Assembly (NCBI GenBank): GCA_045617725.1
Contig: JAZLJD010000032.1
Span: forward strand, 1-27,041
Source: JAZLJD01 sp045617725
GTDB lineage: Bacteria; Bacillota; Clostridia; Lachnospirales; Lachnospiraceae
Direction: 5' to 3'
DNA length: 27,041 nucleotides
The position numbers and the translations under genes were made by a program. Positions 7,322 to 15,279 of this stretch are shown piece by piece. The notes below the pieces were generated by a model. The model did not search any database and was not told where the DNA came from. It worked only from the letters and a program-made list of their open reading frames with translations. Every line of letters begins with the position of its first letter. Position 1 is the first letter of the stretch.

Positions 7322-8542
7322 CTATTTTTCGTCGCAAACCTGGAAGATATAAAACTTTAAGTACAGGCTTTCCTCTGCTGCCCACAGGATGGGATGATCG
7401 GGCGCCTGCGTTTTGTACTCCACCTGCCTAAGTCGCTTGTGCGTACTCTTGGCCGCCTCGCGTAGCGTCTTCGTAAGGAGCTCCGGCGTCATGAAGTATG
7501 AGCACGAACAGGTAGCCAGAAAGCCCCCGTCCCGCACGAGCCGCAGGCCCTGCATATTAATCTCACGGTATCCCTTGATGGCATTCTTCGTGGCTTCGCG
7601 TGACTTCGTAAAAGCCGGCGGGTCCAGAATCACCACGTCGTACTGCTCGCCCTCCTCAATCAGGCGGGGCAGCTCGTTAAACACATCCGCCGCGCGGAAT
7701 TTGACGACATCCTCAAGATGATTGCGAACCGCATTCTGTTCGGCCTGCTCGATGGCGTACTCGGAAATGTCCAGTCCAAGCACCTCACGCGCACCGCCCA
7801 GCCCCGCATTCAGCGCAAATGTGCCCATGTGCGTAAAGCAGTCCAGTACTTTTTGGCCCCGGCATATCTTCTGCATGGCGAGGCGATTGTATTTCTGGTC
7901 CAAAAAGAAGCCCGTCTTCTGGCCGTTCACCACATCGACCATGTAGTGCACGCCGTTCTCGACGATTTCCACGTTCGTATCGAATTCCGGGCCGATGAAT
8001 CCCTTGTGCTGCTGCATGCCCTCCTTGAGGCGCTCCTTCGAATCCGAGCGCTCGAACACGCCGCGAATCGGGTAACCGTCTTCCTTGAGTAGTTTACATA
8101 ACATATCTACCAGTTTTTCCTTCATGCGGTCGATGCCCAGTGCCAGCGATTCTACCACGAGCACATCCGCATATTTATCGATGGTGAGGCCCGGCAGGAA
8201 GTCGGCTTCGCCAAAAACAAGCCTGCAGGCGTTCAAATCCTGCGGTGCCAGCACGGCCTTCCGATATTCCCAGGCATTCTTAAGTCGCATAAGAAGGAAT
8301 GCATCATCTATCTCCTGCTCCGCCTTACGTGTCATGACACGCACGCGAATCTTCGAATTTGTGTTGATGAAGCCCCGTCCCATGGGATAGCCGTCAAAAT
8401 CGTGCACAACAACGATGTCACCATTCTCAAAGCTTCCCATCACAGACTCTATCTCATTATCAAAAATCCAAAGGCCTCCCGATTTTAAGTAACGGCCCTC
8501 GCCCTTTTTAAGTGTTACAACTGCTTCGCTCATACCGATCAC
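7322..8542 (-). CDS. rlmI: Class I SAM-dependent rRNA methyltransferase, RlmI family
   Basis: A 406-residue protein with an N-terminal PUA-like domain (VVTLKKGEGRYLKSGG...IFDNEI, residues about 8-30) and a C-terminal Rossmann methyltransferase. Motifs include GQKTGFFLDQKYNR, SAM motif I VLDCFTHMGTFAL, motif IV VVILDPPAFTKS, and a Cys-rich CSCSYF. E. coli RlmI makes m5C1962 in 23S rRNA; the exact target here is inferred from family. The likely start is a GTG at 8542, 5 nt after AGAGGA. An ATG three codons later (8533) is possible but too far from that site. It lies 33 bp after the ASKHA gene, in one operon. Confidence 0.92.
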   Translation of the reverse strand: MIGMSEAVVTLKKGEGRYLKSGGLWIFDNEIESVMGSFENGDIVVVHDFDGYPMGRGFINTNSKIRVRVMTRKAEQEIDDAFLLMRLKNAWEYRKAVLAPQDLNACRLVFGEADFLPGLTIDKYADVLVVESLALGIDRMKEKLVDMLCKLLKEDGYPIRGVFERSDSKERLKEGMQQHKGFIGPEFDTNVEIVENGVHYMVDVVNGQKTGFFLDQKYNRLAMQKICRGQKVLDCFTHMGTFALNAGLGGAREVLGLDISEYAIEQAEQNAVRNHLEDVVKFRAADVFNELPRLIEEGEQYDVVILDPPAFTKSREATKNAIKGYREINMQGLRLVRDGGFLATCSCSYFMTPELLTKTLREAAKSTHKRLRQVEYKTQAPDHPILWAAEESLYLKFYIFQVCDEK

Positions 8543-8575
8543 ACTATCCTCTCGCCGGCGCCGACGCTTCGTCCG

Positions 8576-9835
8576 TCAATGCTCCGTAAATGTCATATGT
8601 TTGTAAAAGCTTCCGGTAAACTCGTCCCGTGTAGCCAGATTAATCGTCACAATCTCCCCATAATCCGGGAGCCGCTCGCCCAGTCCGTACAGATACGCAC
8701 CGTACAGGGAGGAATTGCCGATGGTCTGAATGCGGCCTTCCGTCTCTTTGGGAAGCAGGCCGATGTTCACCGCCGCCTTGGGCGAAAGCCTGTACCCGAA
8801 TCCGCCGGACAGGTAAACTTTAGTTATGTCAACCGTGCTGCTTTCCTTACAAAGTACCTCAATTCCTGCCGCAATCGCCGCTTTTCCAAGCATCAGTTCC
8901 CGTATATCCTGCTGCGTAAGTGCCGAATCCTCTTCTTCCAACAAAAAGCCGCTGCAATCAATCTGCCCGCGCCTTATCATATCCGACAGAAGTGCAATCC
9001 GGTCGCTGCCCATAAGCGTATCCCCGGGTCTTGCAAATGCCGGTCCCGCCGCAGTCGCCGTCACATAAAGCCGACTATCGCTCCGAAGTGCAATTTCTCC
9101 GTTGGTTCCCAGATCCACGAGCATCTCCCCGGGTGCAGGCTTGCTCGCCAGCAGTCCCGCGTATATGTCGCCGCCCACGAAAGCCGAAAGCATGGGAAGC
9201 GTGTGCACTCTGTAGCCAGCGATCTCCACTTCGGAAGCCTCAAGACTCGCGGGCCAAAAAGGAGCCTCTCCCAGTCCGCTTGTATCAAGGCCCAAAAGCA
9301 AGTGTGTCATCACCGTGTTGCCGGCAAGTGTTATGTAAACCGGGTCCTCAGAGAGTCCGGCAAGTCCCGCTTCTGAGGTTATAGATTCTTCTTTCCCCGG
9401 AGTTGCAGATTCCAAAGGACCGCCGGCTCCCGGCATCACGTGTTCTCCCGGAACCCGCCCCGCGAGCAGTGTCCGAATTCCTCCTGCTATGGTTGACATA
9501 ACAATATCCCGAAGCTCCGCTGCATGCTCTTTGGCGGCCGCCACCCTGCTAATCACATCCGCGCCGTACTTAAGCTGCGGATTCAGGCAGGTGTACGTAT
9601 CATAGATCCGCCGACTCGCCCGCCCTATCAATTGCATGGCAATCGTGGTCGTGCCCAGGTCAATTGCAAGCACGCACGACTCTAAGGCTGCCTTCCCGGA
9701 ATCTTCCGTTCTGACAGCCCCATCCGCATAGAGGTCTGACTTCGTCACGACCTCAGTATTCATAAATTTGCTCAAACACGCACTACTGCAAGTGGCGCAG
9801 TCGTGCGTGCATTCCTTTGAGATTTCTTTATTCAT
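8576..9835 (-). CDS. RACo-like ASKHA-domain protein (DUF4445 / COG3894 group)
   Basis: A 419-residue ATPase of the ASKHA fold, related to activators that reduce corrinoid proteins (RACo). Nucleotide-binding signatures are VLAIDLGTTTIAMQLI near residue 55, YITLAGNTVMTH, MLVDLGTNGEIAL, and VYLSGGFGYRLSP. RACo proteins usually carry an N-terminal [2Fe-2S] ferredoxin domain. That domain is absent here and is replaced by a short Cys cluster (C9, C13, C16, C20 in CTHDCATCSSAC) that could bind a metal or Fe-S centre. No corrinoid protein or methyltransferase is in the window, so the partner is unknown. The ATG overlaps the DUF4250 stop (TAATG) and lacks a clear ribosome binding site, so translation is probably coupled. 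Confidence 0.85.
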   Translation of the reverse strand: MNKEISKECTHDCATCSSACLSKFMNTEVVTKSDLYADGAVRTEDSGKAALESCVLAIDLGTTTIAMQLIGRASRRIYDTYTCLNPQLKYGADVISRVAAAKEHAAELRDIVMSTIAGGIRTLLAGRVPGEHVMPGAGGPLESATPGKEESITSEAGLAGLSEDPVYITLAGNTVMTHLLLGLDTSGLGEAPFWPASLEASEVEIAGYRVHTLPMLSAFVGGDIYAGLLASKPAPGEMLVDLGTNGEIALRSDSRLYVTATAAGPAFARPGDTLMGSDRIALLSDMIRRGQIDCSGFLLEEEDSALTQQDIRELMLGKAAIAAGIEVLCKESSTVDITKVYLSGGFGYRLSPKAAVNIGLLPKETEGRIQTIGNSSLYGAYLYGLGERLPDYGEIVTINLATRDEFTGSFYKHMTFTEH

Positions 9836-10008
9836 TATTTGAATTGATTCTGCGCCCGGTTGTAGCTGTAATCTATGGACTTAAGAATCGTAACTACCGT
9901 CTCCATGTCCACATCCTCGCGGTCGCAGAACTCTTCCAGCGAAGAATATTCATCTCGCAGCTTTAGGTTAACATAACTAAGCAACATCATGGGATCCTGT
10001 GGTATCAT
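9835..10008 (-). CDS. DUF4250 small protein
   Basis: A 57-residue soluble protein beginning MIPQDPMMLLSYVNLKLRD and ending NRAQNQFK. The MIP(K/Q)DPxMLLSxxNxKLRD opening and the C-terminal RNQF-like end match the DUF4250 family of Clostridia, which has no known function. The middle is acidic and helical. The ATG at 10008 has AAAGGAG 6 nt upstream. The stop overlaps the start of the ASKHA gene by one base (TAATG), so this small protein drives translation of that gene. A good promoter lies in the gap after clpB. Confidence 0.88.
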   Translation of the reverse strand: MIPQDPMMLLSYVNLKLRDEYSSLEEFCDREDVDMETVVTILKSIDYSYNRAQNQFK

Positions 10009-10030
10009 AAGGAACTCCTTTCACAGAAGA

Positions 10031-10059
10031 ATTATAGTATTTTTTTCTTCTCCTTGCAA
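10031..10059 (-). promoter_or_regulatory. SigA promoter of the DUF4250-ASKHA-rlmI operon
   Basis: On the minus strand TTGCAA (10059-10054), 17 bp and TATAAT (10036-10031) lie 23 bp ahead of the DUF4250 start. No terminator hairpin is visible between the clpB stop and this promoter, so some readthrough from clpB is possible. Confidence 0.75.
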
Positions 10060-10073
10060 AAGAAACTTAGCTC

Positions 10074-12551
10074 CTAAATCACAATCTCGTCACCTGTGCC
10101 AATATCACCCGTAAGAAGTTTGCGTGCAACCGGTGTCTCCACATTCTTCTGAATATATCGCTTCAGCGGTCTGGCCCCGTAAACCGGGTCGTAGCCCTCA
10201 TCCAGAATCTGCTCAAACATAGCATCCGACAGCTTCACCGTAATACCACGTTCCAAAAGCCGTGCATTCAAATCGCGCATCTGCAGGTCGATAATGTAAC
10301 GAATATTCTCCCTCGTCAGCGAATTGAACTTAATAATCTCGTCAAGGCGGTTCAAAAACTCCGGTCTGAACAGCGTCCGCAGGTCGTCCTCGCTCACATT
10401 GGAAGTCATAATCAGAATCGTATTCTTAAAATCAACGGTACGCCCCTGAGAATCCGTAATCCGTCCGTCATCGAGCACCTGAAGCAGCAGGTTGAACACA
10501 TCCGGATGCGCTTTTTCAATCTCATCGAAAAGAACAACCGCATACGGCTTGCGTCTTACGGCCTCCGTCAGCTGGCCGCCCTCCTCATATCCAACGTATC
10601 CCGGAGGTGCGCCAATCAGTCTGGAAACCGAATACTTCTCCATATACTCACTCATATCAATACGAACCATATTGTTCGGATCGTCAAAAAGCAAGGCTGC
10701 CAGCGATTTGGCCAGTTCCGTCTTGCCGACTCCGGTAGGTCCCATAAACAGGAACGAACCGATGGGTCGCTTCGGGTCCTTAATTCCCGCTTTCGAACGC
10801 AAGATGGCATCCGAAACACGGTCAATCGCATCATCCTGGCCGATAACCCGCGTCTTCAAATCATCCGCCAGCCGCAGAATTTTGCTTTTTTCCCCTTCGG
10901 TAAGCTTCGACACGGGGATGTTCGTCCAGCGCGACACAATCTCAGCGATTTCCTCATCATCCACGCACTCCTTTATGAGTCGCGTCTCGGAGGCATTCTT
11001 CTGTTCCGCCTCATGAAGGCGTGCCTCAAGCTCCGGCAAAGTGCCGTACCGCAGCTTGGCCGCCGTCTCCCAATCACTCTTCCGCTGCGCAGCTTCCATC
11101 TCGGAATTCGCCCGCTCAATCTCCTCCTTCAGCCGGCTCACCGACGCCGTGGCAGCCTTGTCCGCATCAAAAGCAGCCTTCCTGCCCGCAAATTCCTCCT
11201 TAAGCGCAGCCAGTTCCGTCTCAAGTGCCTCAAGGCGCTCCCGGCTCAGGCGGTCCTCCTCCTTCTTAAGTGCAGTTTCCTCAATCTCAAGCTGCATAAT
11301 CTTGCGTTGCATTTCATCAAGCTCCGCCGGCATCGAATCCAGCTCCGTCTTAATGGACGCACACGCCTCATCCACAAGGTCAATCGCCTTGTCAGGCAAA
11401 AAACGATCCGTGATGTATCGGTTCGACAGCGTCGCAGCTGCCACCAGCGCGTTATCGGCAATCCGAACCCCATGGTACACCTCATAGCGGTCCTTGATTC
11501 CGCGCAAAATCGAAATCGTATCCTCCACCGTGGGCTCAGAAACCAGCACCGGCTGGAACCTTCTCTCGAGCGCTGCATCCTTCTCGATGTACTGCCGGTA
11601 CTCGTTCAGCGTGGTTGCGCCGATGCAGTGTAGTTCCCCGCGCGCCAGCATGGGCTTCAGCATATTGCCCGCATCCAGTGCTCCGTCCGTCTTGCCCGCG
11701 CCCACAATCGTATGCAATTCATCGATAAAAAGAATGATTTCGCCCTCGGACTTTTTTACCTCCTCAAGCACTGCCTTCAGTCTCTCTTCGAATTCGCCGC
11801 GATACTTCGCGCCCGCTACCAGGGCGCCCATATCCAGCGCAAAAATCTTCTTATTCCTAAGCGCATCCGGCACATCCCCACGTACAATACGCTGCGCAAG
11901 TCCTTCCACAACGGCCGTCTTGCCGACGCCCGGTTCGCCTATGAGCACAGGATTGTTTTTGGCCTTCCGGCTCAATATTCTAATGATATTGCGGATTTCG
12001 CTGTCGCGTCCGATCACCGGGTCAAGCTTTCCGTCCCGCGCCTGTTCCACAAGCTCCTGCCCGTACTTCACAAGCGTGTCGTAGGTCGCCTCCGGATTGT
12101 CCGTATTCACGGTCTGATTTCCCCGCACGGTCGAAAGTGCCTTCAAGAAGCCCTCCTCCGTGATGCCAAACTGCTTGAAATACGCCTTCACCTCGCGTGT
12201 CGGCTTCCGCAAAAGGCTCAGGAACAGATGCTCCACGGAAACGTAGGAATCGCCCATCTGCGCCGCAACCTGCGATGCTTCAACGAGCACCGTGTTGAGC
12301 TCCCTGCTCATGTACTCCTGTCCGCCCTGCACCTTCACCAGCTTCTCTAAAAGCCCGGTCGCCGCATCCAGCGCCTCCTGCTTATTAAGCCCCATCTTCT
12401 CAAACAGCTTCAGGATGAGCGAATCCTCCACATGCAAAAGCGCATACAGAAGGTGCTCCTCCCTAAGCTCCTGATTCCCGTATTCCGTCGCACATCGCTC
12501 CAAAAGCTCAATCACCTTCATGGAGTTCTGCGTAAACTTATCTATATTCAT
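10074..12551 (-). CDS. clpB: ATP-dependent chaperone ClpB (disaggregase)
   Basis: An 825-residue AAA+ disaggregase that works with DnaK on aggregated proteins. Order: Clp N domain (1-145), NBD1 with Walker A GEPGVGKT (near 208) and Walker B LFIDELH, a coiled-coil middle domain (about 395-525, Glu/Lys/Ala-rich), and NBD2 with Walker A GPTGVGKT and Walker B VVLFDEIEKAH. The middle domain marks it as ClpB rather than ClpA/C. NBD2 is odd: between sensor-1 TSN and FRPEFLNR there are only 9 residues, about 20 fewer than in E. coli ClpB. All other core motifs are intact. The ATG at 12551 follows AAAGGAG. No CIRCE or CtsR operator is seen upstream. Confidence 0.96.
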   Translation of the reverse strand: MNIDKFTQNSMKVIELLERCATEYGNQELREEHLLYALLHVEDSLILKLFEKMGLNKQEALDAATGLLEKLVKVQGGQEYMSRELNTVLVEASQVAAQMGDSYVSVEHLFLSLLRKPTREVKAYFKQFGITEEGFLKALSTVRGNQTVNTDNPEATYDTLVKYGQELVEQARDGKLDPVIGRDSEIRNIIRILSRKAKNNPVLIGEPGVGKTAVVEGLAQRIVRGDVPDALRNKKIFALDMGALVAGAKYRGEFEERLKAVLEEVKKSEGEIILFIDELHTIVGAGKTDGALDAGNMLKPMLARGELHCIGATTLNEYRQYIEKDAALERRFQPVLVSEPTVEDTISILRGIKDRYEVYHGVRIADNALVAAATLSNRYITDRFLPDKAIDLVDEACASIKTELDSMPAELDEMQRKIMQLEIEETALKKEEDRLSRERLEALETELAALKEEFAGRKAAFDADKAATASVSRLKEEIERANSEMEAAQRKSDWETAAKLRYGTLPELEARLHEAEQKNASETRLIKECVDDEEIAEIVSRWTNIPVSKLTEGEKSKILRLADDLKTRVIGQDDAIDRVSDAILRSKAGIKDPKRPIGSFLFMGPTGVGKTELAKSLAALLFDDPNNMVRIDMSEYMEKYSVSRLIGAPPGYVGYEEGGQLTEAVRRKPYAVVLFDEIEKAHPDVFNLLLQVLDDGRITDSQGRTVDFKNTILIMTSNVSEDDLRTLFRPEFLNRLDEIIKFNSLTRENIRYIIDLQMRDLNARLLERGITVKLSDAMFEQILDEGYDPVYGARPLKRYIQKNVETPVARKLLTGDIGTGDEIVI

Positions 12552-12740
12552 GTATGTCTCCTTTCTGCCACCGTCCCGCTACGCGGGCCGCAGTGTGCGG
12601 TTCTGCCGGGACTGGCTTCTTCCGTAGTTTCAAAGCCGCGCCGCGGTTCCGGTGCCGTCACTCACTATGGCTCCCCGGCGCGGCAGTGCCCCGGCGGGCC
12701 GCTTCCGTCCCCTCCGCGGCCGTCTCGTGTCACTTGTTAT
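12552..12740 (-). other. Very GC-rich structured leader of clpB
   Basis: The stretch between the clpB promoter and start is markedly richer in G and C than its surroundings. It contains several local hairpins, among them CCCGCGTAGCGGG and CCGCACACTGCGG shortly before the ribosome binding site. No conserved reading frame explains it. It would form a 5' UTR of about 190 nt able to hide or expose the start region. A thermosensor or other cis-acting RNA is possible; I do not recognise a known class. Confidence 0.5.
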
Positions 12741-12744
12741 AGTA

Positions 12745-12773
12745 GTTATATAACAGTTATGACGCCGCGTCAA
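12745..12773 (-). promoter_or_regulatory. SigA-type promoter of clpB
   Basis: On the minus strand TTGACG (12773-12768), 17 bp and TATAAC (12750-12745) read towards clpB. The implied transcript start is about 185 nt before the ATG. No heat-shock operator inverted repeat is seen around it. Confidence 0.7.
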
Positions 12774-13045
12774 TCTTATTTCTATTAAAAAACAATAAAC
12801 AAGATACATGCATGCCCGGCGGCCTATCTTCCTCCGGCGCAGGCGCCGGCCCTTACGTTACAAATAGCATAACACCAACATCGGGGCGAGCCAAAATGGC
12901 CCGCCCCGATGTACGAATTCGATATAAATACTTCCAAAACGCCGCGAGATGATGTTATATAAACCGGTGCGTCAGTGTTGTGGTGTTATGTAAACCATCG
13001 CTTTCTCCCGGCTCTATTCTATAACCGCTCCTCGTGGCCCTCGGC
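12774..13045. other. Non-coding gap with a 15-bp hairpin and two GTTAT(G/A)TAAAC motifs
   Basis: No gene is visible in these 272 bp. A hairpin lies at 12879-12913: arms ACATCGGGGCGAGCC and its near reverse complement, 5-nt loop, one mismatch. It follows the low-complexity protein gene and could end its transcript, but no T-run follows. Two 11-mers, GTTATATAAAC at 12954 and GTTATGTAAAC at 12985, match in inverted orientation the motif array found at 18942-19161. Confidence 0.5.
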
Positions 13046-13759
13046 TTAACCTTCCTGATTCTCTCCGCCTTCTGCCGGCTCAACAACCTCCGGGTTTTCT
13101 ACAGCTTCCGTAACATCCGCATTCACAACTTCCGGATTCTCTACAACTTCCGCGCTCTCCATAGCGGCTGCTGCGGTTGCAGCGGCTGCTGCACGCATGC
13201 TTTCCATTACTTCATCCGTGTAGCCCAGGGACATTCTTCTGGGATAGCTCATTGCTTCCAGCTCGCTCAAGGTATAGCCGGTAGCGGGTGCTGCCTGCGG
13301 TATAGGGTTTACGCCGGCCGTTGCTGCCTGAACAGATGCCTGCGGCTGTGCGCTCTGCGTAAAGCCGGTAGGACGCTGACCGCCGATATAAGCGGAAGGA
13401 TCGGCATGCTGCGGTGCAGCACTGCCCTGTCTCTGTGCGTAATAAGCATCCATGGAAGAAGCTCTTCTTGCGGAAGCGGTGTTCGGGTCACCGGGTTTAT
13501 CCATATTTCCGGTAGAAGCCGCGATGCCTGCTGCCGCTGCCACGGTTGCTGCAGCTGCCACGCCGGTCAAAATTGTTCCTGCATCCGTACCGGGCGCTGT
13601 TGCGTTCTGCCAGTTTTCCTTCGGAACCGTAACGCCTGCCATTTCTTTTCTCTTATTCTTGTTCTTGCAAAGAACAACGATTAAAACAACAATACCTGCA
13701 ATCAGAAGCACGCTTCCGAGGCAGCAAAAAAGACCAATTCCACCAAGTAATTCAGACAT
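13046..13759 (-). CDS. Membrane-anchored Ala/Glu-rich low-complexity protein
   Basis: A 237-residue protein I cannot assign to a family. Residues about 5-32 form one transmembrane segment (LLGGIGLFCCLGSVLLIAGI and on), followed by basic KNKNKRKEM, which predicts an extracellular N-terminus and cytoplasmic remainder. The rest is low complexity: Ala/Thr-rich, Gln/Pro-rich with several Tyr, then an acidic tail that repeats VENPEVV twice. A segment GYTLSELEAMSYPRRMSLGYTDEVMESM may fold as helices. The ATG at 13759 is chosen because AAGGAG lies 8 nt before it. It begins 2 bp after the DHH stop, so it belongs to the c-di-GMP operon. A membrane adaptor role is only a guess. Confidence 0.8.
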   Translation of the reverse strand: MSELLGGIGLFCCLGSVLLIAGIVVLIVVLCKNKNKRKEMAGVTVPKENWQNATAPGTDAGTILTGVAAAATVAAAAGIAASTGNMDKPGDPNTASARRASSMDAYYAQRQGSAAPQHADPSAYIGGQRPTGFTQSAQPQASVQAATAGVNPIPQAAPATGYTLSELEAMSYPRRMSLGYTDEVMESMRAAAAATAAAAMESAEVVENPEVVNADVTEAVENPEVVEPAEGGENQEG

Positions 13760-13761
13760 AA

Positions 13762-15279
13762 TCAATTCTCCTTTTCATATCTGTATCGTTTTTCAAAATC
13801 ATCGTAGGTTACGATGAAGGTTTCATCCAAATTATTCATGTTCGCAACCAGGTAGTCACCCTTTTGCCCTAGCTTGTAGCTGTCAGGATTACCCTTCGTA
13901 AACAGCTTGAGCCCCTTTGTAAGCTTACGCACGTACACAGGCACTTCGTTTTTGGCGATAGCCGTAGTCGCATAGGCACAAAGGTCAAGTGCCTCGCCGG
14001 TCTGACGATTCTTCACGACAGGCCTGTAATCCACATTCAGCGTATAGGGGATAAAAAGCATGTCGAAGCATTCGTCAAAATACTTGCGATCTATGAGATA
14101 AATGGAATTCTCATCCATAATCACGAACACTTTATCCTTCTCGATGGTGTAATCCACATCGCCCGCGGAAGTACGCAACATGATGGACGTTCCGACGGCA
14201 AAAAGTCGCGTCATATCCACAACGCCCGCATTCACGCGGCATCGAATCGCCGGTTGCATAGTTTCAAGCTCCAGCGGATGCTCCGAAAGATTCAGCACAT
14301 CGTAGGCCTCGTAGTACCGGTTCATGCACTCCGAAAAATAAGCTTCCGGTGGAAGTGCGGGGTACTGTTTCTGATACTTCTTAAAACTGATGAACCCGCC
14401 GGCCTTCTCTTCGTGACCGCCTCCCGAGCCCATCGTGCCGGCCAGGAAATCCGCCAGCTCGTTCGCCTTAATTTCCTTAATGCAGCTGCGCACCGAGTAT
14501 TTGTAGCCATCATCGAGCGTCGCAAATACGATGCTGGCATCTATCTCATTCACCTGCAGCACAAAATCCGAAATCAGGCCCAAAACGTTCGTATCGCAGG
14601 GCTGCGACTGAATAATCGCGTACCGGTAATCCCGGTTGTACACGTAGCGAAGCATCGCAACACCCGCAATCTCCAGCTCCTTAATCGAAAGGTTCGAATT
14701 TTTAAGCCGCACAATCATCTTCTGGTCGCACGGAATCGACTCGCGCATATCAAGGTCATACGGCGACGACATCTCCGAAAACTGGTTCGTGTCCATGAAA
14801 AGCCCGAAATAAAGCGCGGTTCCCACGTCACGCCGCTGCGCAAAAGAGAATTCCTTCTCCTTTAAAAGGTTCCACACCAGTGTGGAGCAGCTGCCCAGAT
14901 TCGAGCGGATGTCCGAATACTCACACGGCTCGCCCTCCGGCTTATGGTGGTCGATTTCCGCATACGCTTCCGCCTTAAACTGCGTCACATTTCCGGCGCC
15001 GTACTGGCAGTCCACGGTAATCAGAATTCCCGGAAAAAAAGAATTCTCGCCACCCCGGTCGGGTTCCACATACTCAAGCGGTATCTTGTAACTGTCCAAA
15101 ATCATCACGAGATTGGGCTTCGTTACCTGACTACGCCCGCTGTAAATCATGCGAACCGGTATTCCGTTTGACTTAAAATATTCATGAAGTGCGTATGCAG
15201 CGCCAATCGTATCTGCATCGGGATTGTCGTGACACTGTATCGTTACGGGACTGTACTGTTTGATTTCATCTAAAATCAT
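13762..15279 (-). CDS. DHH/DHHA1 phosphoesterase with extra C-terminal repeats
   Basis: A 505-residue protein with an NrnA-like catalytic half. Motifs are CHDNPDADTIGAA (16-28), the second-motif Asp in ITVDCQYG, the DHH signature EIDHHKP, the Asp in FGLFMDTNQF, and the DHHA1 GSGGGHEEKAGG. NrnA-type enzymes degrade short oligonucleotides, including pGpG. The C-terminal 185 residues are extra. They hold two similar segments, GDVDYTIEKDKVFVIMDEN with IYLIDRKYFDE, and KGDYLVANMNNLDETFIVTY with DDFEKRY, which resemble PGDYG-type repeats. The ATG overlaps the GGDEF-EAL stop by 4 bp (ATGA). That coupling suggests it clears pGpG made by its partner, but activity is untested. Confidence 0.88.
   Translation of the reverse strand: MILDEIKQYSPVTIQCHDNPDADTIGAAYALHEYFKSNGIPVRMIYSGRSQVTKPNLVMILDSYKIPLEYVEPDRGGENSFFPGILITVDCQYGAGNVTQFKAEAYAEIDHHKPEGEPCEYSDIRSNLGSCSTLVWNLLKEKEFSFAQRRDVGTALYFGLFMDTNQFSEMSSPYDLDMRESIPCDQKMIVRLKNSNLSIKELEIAGVAMLRYVYNRDYRYAIIQSQPCDTNVLGLISDFVLQVNEIDASIVFATLDDGYKYSVRSCIKEIKANELADFLAGTMGSGGGHEEKAGGFISFKKYQKQYPALPPEAYFSECMNRYYEAYDVLNLSEHPLELETMQPAIRCRVNAGVVDMTRLFAVGTSIMLRTSAGDVDYTIEKDKVFVIMDENSIYLIDRKYFDECFDMLFIPYTLNVDYRPVVKNRQTGEALDLCAYATTAIAKNEVPVYVRKLTKGLKLFTKGNPDSYKLGQKGDYLVANMNNLDETFIVTYDDFEKRYRYEKEN

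Noticed and set aside
9330..9340. Exact GTTATGTAAAC motif inside the ASKHA gene (and a near match at about 3047 in the radical SAM gene)
   Set aside because: Both encode Val-Tyr-Ile-Thr/Ser strands and are explained by codon choice, so they are not counted as part of the phased array. They do show that the 11-mer can occur by chance.
12745..12800. CIRCE or CtsR operator at the clpB promoter
   Set aside because: Neither the TTAGCACTC-N9-GAGTGCTAA inverted repeat nor a GGTCAAA direct repeat is present near the promoter.
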